Part shown: one piece after another, positions 56,435 through 64,000 of the stretch
Position numbering within the stretch: the first letter of the stretch is position 1
Layout of the letters: each line of letters begins with the position of its first letter
Assembly: GCA_001602925.1 (NCBI GenBank)
Contig: LUZT01000004.1
Coordinates: 124,001 to 188,000 of the forward strand
Length of the DNA stretch: 64,000 bases
Origin: Chlorobiales bacterium Clorobi_01
GTDB taxonomy: Bacteria > Bacteroidota > Chlorobiia > Chlorobiales > Chlorobiaceae
Direction of reading: 5' to 3'
Made by a program: the position numbers and the translations under genes
The notes under the pieces: model-generated
The model's database searches: none
Told to the model about the DNA's origin: nothing
The model's input: only the letters and a program-made list of their open reading frames with translations

Positions 56435-58510
56435 TCAGAGCAGGGGAGCGATGACGAGGGCGACGACGGCGATGAGCTTCATCAGGATGTTGAGGCTCGG
56501 GCCGCTGGTGTCCTTCAGCGGGTCGCCGACCGTGTCGCCGACGACTGCCGCTTTGTGGGTGTCGGAACCCTTGCCATAAACCACGCCGTCGAATTCGATG
56601 TTACCTTCGATGCGTTTCTTGGCGTTGTCCCAGGCGCCACCGGCGTTGGACTGGAAGATAGCCATCAGCACGCCGGAGGAGGTCACGCCAACCAGAAGGC
56701 CGCCGAGCATCTCCTTCGAAGTGAAGCCGACCGCGACCGGAACGAGCACACCGAGCAGGCCAGGAAGAATCATCTCCCTGATGGCCGCTTTGGTCGAGAT
56801 GTCCACGCAGTGAGCGAACTCTGCTTGCGCGGTGCCTTCGCGCAGGCCGGGAATTTCGTTGAACTGGCGACCAACCTCGCGGATCATGTCCGAGGCGGCG
56901 CGTCCCACGGCGCCCATTGCCATGGCGCTGAAGATGAAGGGCAGCATCGCGCCGATGAGCAGGCCAGCCATGATGACCGGCTGGGTGACGTCGAGGGCGC
57001 CGATGTTGGCCTGCTGGCGGAAGGCGGCGAAGAGGGCGAGCGCGGTCAGGGCAGCGCTGCCGATGGCGAAGCCTTTGCCGATGGCGGCGGTGGTGTTGCC
57101 GACGGCGTCGAGTTTGTCGGTGCGTTCACGCACTTCGCGGGGCAGTCCGGCCATCTCGGCGATGCCGCCCGCGTTGTCGGAGATCGGGCCGTAGGCGTCA
57201 ACGGCGAGCTGGATGCCGGTTACCGACAACATGCCGAGCGCGGCGATGGCGATGCCGTAGAGTCCTGCGAAATACGACGAAGCAACGATGGCTATCGAGA
57301 GCACGATGATCGGCAGGCCGGTGGACATCATGCCGAGGCCGAGCCCCGCAATGATGTTGGTGGCCGAACCTGTGATGCTCTGGCGGGCGAGGCCCACGAC
57401 CGGTTTGTTGTCGGTCGAACAGTAGTACTCGGTGATGATGCCGATCAGGACGCCAGCCGCCAAGCCGATGATGACCGCCCAGAAAACGTTCAGCGAGGTG
57501 TAGGTCATCCCATCGGCCACCCAGGTCGCGGGAAGCATGCGGTCGATGATGAAGTAGCTCAGGATTGCCATGATGATCGAGGCGCCGAATTCGCCCATGT
57601 TGAGGCCGGTCTGGGGGTTGCCGCCCTCGCTGACCTTGACGAAGAACGATCCTGCGATCGAGACGATAATACCGACGGCTGCGATGACCAGCGGCAGCAT
57701 GACGCCTGCCACAGGGCTGACGCCCATGGCGTTGAATACCGGCACGAATGCCGCGCCGAGCACCATGGTGCCGATGATCGAGCCGACGTAGCTCTCGAAG
57801 AGGTCAGCGCCCATACCTGCGACGTCACCCACGTTGTCGCCCACGTTATCGGCGATGGTGGCCGGGTTGCGCGGGTCGTCCTCCGGGATACCCTCGTACA
57901 CCTTGCCCGCGAGGTCAGCGCCGACGTCCGCCGCTTTGGTGTAGATGCCGCCACCAACGCGGGCGAACAATGCGATTGACGAAGCGCCAAGCGAGAAGCC
58001 CGAAATCAGGTTGATCACTTCAGCTACATCGGTGAACATGCTCGAATAGATGATGAAGAGGATGGACAGGCCCAGTACACCGAGACCGACTACCGAGAGT
58101 CCCATCACCAGACCACCGGAGAACGCGATGTTGAGCGCATCCGCCAGACCCGTGCGAGCCGCATTGGTGGTACGGACGTTGGCTTTGGTGGCCACCCTCA
58201 TGCCGAAGAAGCCTGCAAGGGCGGAGCAGAAAGCACCCACGATGAAGCTGACGGCGATGATTGGGGAGGTCCCGGGACGGTTGCTGTTGGCGAAGGCAAG
58301 GAGAATGGCGACGGAGATGACGAAGATGATGAGCACTTTGTATTCCCGTTTCAGGAACGCAAGTGCTCCATCTGCAATGTGGCCCGCGATAACGGCCATC
58401 GTTTCGGTGCCTTCAGGCTGGCGGGAAATCCACGATGCCCTTGTGAAGGCGTACAACAAGGCAAGAACACCACTTACAGGAATGGCATACAAAACAAATT
58501 GTTGGTCCAT
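56435..58510 (-). CDS. hppA: membrane-bound pyrophosphatase, K+-dependent type
   Basis: A 691-residue ion pump hydrolysing pyrophosphate in the inner membrane, with about 16 helices. Seen are the pyrophosphate-binding motif [39 protein letters not shown], and the late [18 protein letters not shown]. In [10 protein letters not shown] the Ala at the position where K+-independent enzymes have Lys marks the K+-dependent class. Whether H+ or Na+ is pumped cannot be decided without aligning the gate residues. Divergent from a second pyrophosphatase gene. Confidence 0.95.
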   Translation of the reverse strand: MDQQFVLYAIPVSGVLALLYAFTRASWISRQPEGTETMAVIAGHIADGALAFLKREYKVLIIFVISVAILLAFANSNRPGTSPIIAVSFIVGAFCSALAGFFGMRVATKANVRTTNAARTGLADALNIAFSGGLVMGLSVVGLGVLGLSILFIIYSSMFTDVAEVINLISGFSLGASSIALFARVGGGIYTKAADVGADLAGKVYEGIPEDDPRNPATIADNVGDNVGDVAGMGADLFESYVGSIIGTMVLGAAFVPVFNAMGVSPVAGVMLPLVIAAVGIIVSIAGSFFVKVSEGGNPQTGLNMGEFGASIIMAILSYFIIDRMLPATWVADGMTYTSLNVFWAVIIGLAAGVLIGIITEYYCSTDNKPVVGLARQSITGSATNIIAGLGLGMMSTGLPIIVLSIAIVASSYFAGLYGIAIAALGMLSVTGIQLAVDAYGPISDNAGGIAEMAGLPREVRERTDKLDAVGNTTAAIGKGFAIGSAALTALALFAAFRQQANIGALDVTQPVIMAGLLIGAMLPFIFSAMAMGAVGRAASDMIREVGRQFNEIPGLREGTAQAEFAHCVDISTKAAIREMILPGLLGVLVPVAVGFTSKEMLGGLLVGVTSSGVLMAIFQSNAGGAWDNAKKRIEGNIEFDGVVYGKGSDTHKAAVVGDTVGDPLKDTSGPSLNILMKLIAVVALVIAPLL

Positions 58511-59058
58511 ATTCTTTACTGTTAGGATTGCTTGTTACCTGAGAAAAACGGCGAGAACAAGAACATCAGGCTTGCGGAAAGCCTTTGGATGAGGAGGGCG
58601 AAGCTCGTGATGGGTGCTTCGATGGGAGGAGTGGCTTGACCATCTGATTTTTTTTACATCGAGCATAATCGATCATAGCGACTTGAAAATTTACACTTTA
58701 TGGCTCTCTATTCATAGTTTTTGTGGTTGTTGGGGCAAAATTTCGGCAACTTTACCGGGCCCCTCATCAATTACCGTTACCCCAGGTGGTTGTGTATTTC
58801 TTTATGCAGAATGTATACCCGAAAAAGTGTTTCCACTATTGTATCGATATATGCCGTTATAATCATGATTTTGTTTCGTGGCTGTTTTGGTGATATTGTT
58901 TTTTCCTGATGAGATACCGGAAAAAGATGCTACTTTCATCAATCCTGTTATACAGCAGGGCTGTTCTTTATCAATCGCTGTTCTTTGTCAGTTTTATTAT
59001 GCTCCTGCTGTTGGCAGTCTTTCTGTAATACAAGTAACACAGAGAAAAAAACAGAGCA
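58511..59058. other. 548-nt divergent spacer between pyrophosphatase genes
   Basis: Must carry the promoters for hppA (minus) and the second pump (plus). AT-rich with a GC-richer central block near 58736-58790 (CAACTTTACCGGGCCCCTCA), conceivably a structured leader, but it does not match a riboswitch I know. A short open frame at 58614-58862 has no coding character. No clear gene. Confidence 0.4.
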
Positions 59059-61479
<2,421 letters not shown>

Positions 61480-61521
61480 GCTTGCGTCACAGTGTTGCCA
61501 GCCTTTAATGGCAGGTATTTC

Positions 61522-61553
61522 GAGGACCGTGGATGCGCGGTCCTCTTTTTTTT
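61522..61553 (+). terminator. terminator of the second pyrophosphatase gene
   Basis: GAGGACCG and CGGTCCTC arms with GTGGATGCG loop, followed by nine T residues, 43 nt after the stop. Confidence 0.9.
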
Positions 61554-61952
61554 GTATATCTCGGGCTTTACTGATGCTCTGTCTTTTGATGTGTTACGTT
61601 AGTGCTATATTGATATTTGATTGTGTATTGTGTTGTTTTTTGTTCTTTTTGGGTTTTTTAGTTATGTAGTTATTTATATATAATTTAAAAAGCGTTTGTT
61701 TTTTTATATTGTTTTTGCTAGAATTCAAACAAGGAGTTTGAGAGTGTGTGTGAGGGCAGAAAAGATGTAGTAAATTTTTGTGTTTTTGTTTTATGATATT
61801 ATTTTATTAAACGTTGAAATATATATATGTATTATATGGGAGCTGAAATGTTTTCAAGGTCTTTGATTAGGCACTTGAGGTTGTTTTGATGGAGTAAGCT
61901 TTTTTTATCTGATAGGCGGTTGTGGTGTGTGTGGCTATGGCTGTCGGGGTGC

Positions 61953-61979
61953 CGGGACTCAATATTGTTTTGAGTCCTG
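61953..61979 (+). promoter_or_regulatory. hairpin in the leader of the outer-membrane protein gene
   Basis: GGACTCAA (61955-61962) pairs with TTGAGTCC (61970-61977), extended by G-rich edges. It is followed by T-rich sequence, so it may be an attenuator, a small-RNA end or an mRNA-stability element about 105 nt before the ATG. Confidence 0.4.
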
Positions 61980-62082
61980 GTTCTGTTTATTTGTTGCTCT
62001 TTTGGGTTTTTTCAGTGATTCCGACAATTATTTTTTGTTCTGATCCATTAAATTTCTTTTGCGAAACAAAAAGGAGAAAAAA

Positions 62083-62658
62083 ATGAAAAAAATTCTTTCA
62101 GCAGTGCTTCTTGCTCTCCTCTGCGGAAGCGGTAACGCATTTGCAATGGATAACGTCGAAGGTCCCAATGTCAAGAAGTTCAGTCTTGGTTACGAAGGTA
62201 TTTTGGCGGGAAACATTGTTCAGGGATTGAGCTCTCGCTACTGGTTCAACAACAATGTCGGTGGTGAGTTGAATGTTTCCTATGGCAGACTGGGTATAAA
62301 TTATGATGGCACGCCTATCGATGATTCTCATGTCAGCCTGCTGATGGGATCGGCAAAAATCATGTATGCACCTGTTGTGAGGTCGCACAGCCGTTTTTAT
62401 GTCGGTCTTGAAGGCGGTATCGGCAATGTTGGTATTGAGGAAAACGATCAAGATGCTTTGCCGGGAACCGATGTCACCGTCTATACCATCAGCCCGCTCA
62501 TTGGCTCTGAGTTCTATTTCGCAGAGTTCCCTGAGCTTGGTCTGAACTGGGAAGTTGGTTACAGATTCCAGACGGTCAACATTGACAACGATGGTGATGA
62601 TATCGATCTTAAACTCGACGGAACCTTCGTGACGGTCGGTGCTCACTACTACTTCTAA
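62083..62658 (+). CDS. outer-membrane beta-barrel protein
   Basis: A 191-residue exported protein: signal peptide MKKILSAVLLALLCGSGNAFA, then alternating strands (FSLGYEGILAGNIVQGLSSRYWF, GGELNVSYGRLGI, RFYVGLEGGIGNVGI, WEVGYRFQTVNI) ending in an aromatic C-terminus VTVGAHYYF, as for OmpA-like small porin barrels. AAGGAGAAAAAA is a strong ribosome-binding site that fixes the ATG at 62083. Function beyond an outer-membrane barrel is unknown. Followed by its own terminator. Confidence 0.85.
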   Translation: MKKILSAVLLALLCGSGNAFAMDNVEGPNVKKFSLGYEGILAGNIVQGLSSRYWFNNNVGGELNVSYGRLGINYDGTPIDDSHVSLLMGSAKIMYAPVVRSHSRFYVGLEGGIGNVGIEENDQDALPGTDVTVYTISPLIGSEFYFAEFPELGLNWEVGYRFQTVNIDNDGDDIDLKLDGTFVTVGAHYYF

Positions 62659-62705
62659 GAGTAGCATGAAAAGCCGTATCTGAAGTACGGTTATGTAACA
62701 GACGA

Positions 62706-62740
62706 GACCGCCTCAAGACTAAATGAGGCGGTCTTTTTTT
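62706..62740 (+). terminator. terminator after the outer-membrane protein gene
   Basis: Arms GACCGCCTCA and TGAGGCGGTC with an 8-nt loop, followed by seven T residues. It lies 47 nt after the stop. Confidence 0.95.
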
Positions 62741-62808
62741 GCGTGGAATCGAAAAATATGATCCTGGCACGGAGCAACGAGGCCATTGTTACTTCGGTGA
62801 GTTATGGC

Positions 62809-63849
62809 TTATTGCATTACGCTGATCTTCAGCAATAGCGGCAGGTGGTCGGAGTAGCCGCCTTTGAACTTGCCTCGTTTGTAGGTGGAATAGAGCCCTT
62901 TTCCGAACCGGTCGAACATCGCCGGAATGGAGAAAACCCGGAAGCTCCTTTTGTCGATTGAGAGCCCCTTCTCGTCGAGCAATGTGGCTGAAACCAGCAT
63001 CTGGTCGATCTGTTCCCAATGATTCCGGTAAAAGTAACTACCGGGAGATGACGCCTCGTTCCAGCAGTTGTAAAGAAGTCTGCTGCTGGCATGCCGAACC
63101 GCTTTTCTGTCGAATGATGAGCCGAGAACGTCTTTGACCGAATGATTTTCAGGTTGATCGTTGAAATCGCCCATGACGATGATCTCGCTCTGTGGATTGC
63201 AGGTTCTGAGGCTGTCAACGATGTGCCGTGCAACTCTTGCGGCTGCGATGCGATTCGTTTCGCTCCACTTGGTGTCGAACGAGCGCGAAGGCCAGTGATT
63301 CAGCACGATGGTAAAGTGGTTGCTGGAAGCCGTGAAGCCGGCAGCGATGACGAACCGGGTGCCGCGTCTGTCATTTAGGCGTACCTTATAGGGCTTCGAA
63401 CCGGTGAATTTCACTGTGCCAGGATTCCATGCAAGGCCAATGTCGATGCCTCTCGGATCGGGACTTTCGTGATAGTCGATGGCGTAAGTGGCGCGGTCGA
63501 GAGCCGCCAGCGTGCCCGCGAAAACCTGCCGGTTTTCGGTTTCAGCAAATGCCACAATATCCGGATATTTCCCATACTCGCGCTCGGCCCTGATCGCGTT
63601 GAAGACCTGTGCGATGCGTAACCGTTTCAACAGCAACTTTTTTTCCGTCCAGTGTGCCTTGCCCATTGGTGTGAACTCCTGGTCATCAACCTTCGGATCG
63701 TTTTTCGTATCAAAAAGGTTTTCGACATTCCACCACATGGCGACAATCTGCTGCGGTTGCTCTTTGCTCATTCCGTTTCGTGATGGAGCGCACAGACAGG
63801 TAAGGAGTAGTAAAAAAAGAGTGCTTGTGCCGGAAAATTTCATCAGCAT
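62809..63849 (-). CDS. exported endonuclease/exonuclease/phosphatase-family protein
   Basis: A 346-residue protein with signal peptide (FLLLLTCLCAPSRNG). The EEP fold is shown by MWWNVENLFD (N-terminal Asn and downstream acid), FAETENRQ with the catalytic-site Glu, HWPSRS, VMGDFNDQPENHS and the final YSDHLPLLLKI with the active-site His. Such proteins cleave phosphodiesters in nucleic acids, lipids or inositol phosphates. Exported forms are often secreted nucleases or phosphatases. Start at first ATG; a second ATG two codons later is possible. Confidence 0.85.
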   Translation of the reverse strand: MLMKFSGTSTLFLLLLTCLCAPSRNGMSKEQPQQIVAMWWNVENLFDTKNDPKVDDQEFTPMGKAHWTEKKLLLKRLRIAQVFNAIRAEREYGKYPDIVAFAETENRQVFAGTLAALDRATYAIDYHESPDPRGIDIGLAWNPGTVKFTGSKPYKVRLNDRRGTRFVIAAGFTASSNHFTIVLNHWPSRSFDTKWSETNRIAAARVARHIVDSLRTCNPQSEIIVMGDFNDQPENHSVKDVLGSSFDRKAVRHASSRLLYNCWNEASSPGSYFYRNHWEQIDQMLVSATLLDEKGLSIDKRSFRVFSIPAMFDRFGKGLYSTYKRGKFKGGYSDHLPLLLKISVMQ

Positions 63850-63955
63850 CCCGGATCGGCGGCTTGTGAATTACAGGTAAGATTTATTATTGTAACAATA
63901 TAAAGTTTATCCATTTCTTATGGGTCAGTGCTGTTGAACCAGAATTAAAATTTTC

Positions 63956-64000
63956 ATGAAGCGTTTTGTTTTCAGTGGTTTTGCTGTGTTTATGCTTGCT
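63956..64000 (+). CDS. start of an exported protein (cut by the right edge)
   Basis: Fifteen codons are visible: MKRFVFSGFAVFMLA, a basic start followed by a hydrophobic core as in a signal peptide. The ribosome-binding site is not obvious in the AT-rich upstream sequence. Nothing further can be said. Confidence 0.5.
   Translation, partial: MKRFVFSGFAVFMLA

Larger units (their letters stand above)
61480..62082. other. 603-nt AT-rich gene-free region
   Basis: Much more AT-rich than the rest of the window, with strong T bias on the plus strand (for example 61610-61720). Includes the terminator at 61522-61553 and a stem at 61955-61977 (GGACTCAA/TTGAGTCC). No open frame or RNA family recognised. 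Probably the promoter and long leader of the outer-membrane protein gene, possibly with a small RNA. Confidence 0.45.

Noticed and set aside
56426-57979. Plus-strand open frame of 517 codons opposite hppA
   Set aside because: Asp/His/Ala-rich antisense reading of a highly conserved pyrophosphatase gene.
58736-58800. Possible riboswitch before the second pyrophosphatase gene
   Set aside because: GC-richer block stands out, but I could not match its sequence or pairing to a known class, so it is only described as spacer.
58614-58862. 82-codon frame in the pyrophosphatase spacer
   Set aside because: No ribosome-binding site, amino-acid composition not protein-like, most likely regulatory DNA.

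Overview
The window looks like chromosomal DNA of a green sulfur bacterium (Chlorobiaceae, most like Chlorobaculum or Chlorobium). This is inferred from gene content and the GC-rich, tightly packed style, not from a marker gene. Supporting content is an Flx-Hdr electron-transfer operon, a pair of very different membrane pyrophosphatases, a transcarboxylase-like biotin enzyme set, and a long cobamide operon behind a B12 riboswitch. No rRNA, tRNA, CRISPR array, insertion sequence or replication origin was recognised.

Layout. 1-1018: end of an alpha/beta hydrolase facing pth, their stop codons overlapping. 1267-3423: a TIR domain cut off after about 45 residues, then a distinctly AT-rich helicase gene, probably acquired DNA. 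3640-10670 (minus): hdrCB (fused), hdrA, flxD, flxC, flxB, flxA, predicted to form a flavin-based NAD(P)H/ferredoxin/disulfide oxidoreductase. 10950-20306: housekeeping genes mscL, alaC, nnr, purL and secA. 20292-25958: small exported or membrane proteins, a phosphatase, an exonuclease, a geranylgeranyl-reductase-type flavoprotein and a TPM-domain pair. 26319-30047 (minus): 5S, 12S, small and biotin subunits of a transcarboxylase or decarboxylase. 30620-33872 (minus): AAA ATPase, cobB/cbiA, btuF-like lipoprotein, NUDIX.

37588-51209 is a cobamide uptake, synthesis and remodelling operon. It holds a B12 riboswitch, a TonB-dependent receptor, bluB, cobQ, cobD-type decarboxylase, cbiB, cobO, btuC, btuD with an extra C-terminal domain, a cbiR-like gene, cobU, cobT, an alpha/beta hydrolase and cobS. 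Most junctions are 4-nt start/stop overlaps. The genes cover lower-ligand synthesis, nucleotide-loop assembly, corrinoid import and probable opening of imported cobamides for rebuilding. The minus-strand btuF and cobB genes complete the import and amidation steps.

51324-54856 carries OsmC, a DUF134 protein, an iron alcohol dehydrogenase, a membrane-anchored SET-domain protein and an ABC ATPase without a visible permease. 55117-56156 holds a TIR-like protein and a small cysteine-containing protein in lower-GC DNA. 56435-61479 has the two divergently transcribed membrane pyrophosphatases. The end has an outer-membrane barrel protein behind a 600-nt AT-rich leader, an exported endonuclease/phosphatase-family protein, and the first 15 codons of a further exported protein.

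The best places to look for something new are the C-terminal domain of the BtuD-like ATPase, the helicase beside the broken TIR gene, the unassigned hydrolase between cobT and cobS, the paired pyrophosphatases, and the TIR-like gene beside an orphan ABC ATPase. All functions are read from motifs and gene order; no database search was run.
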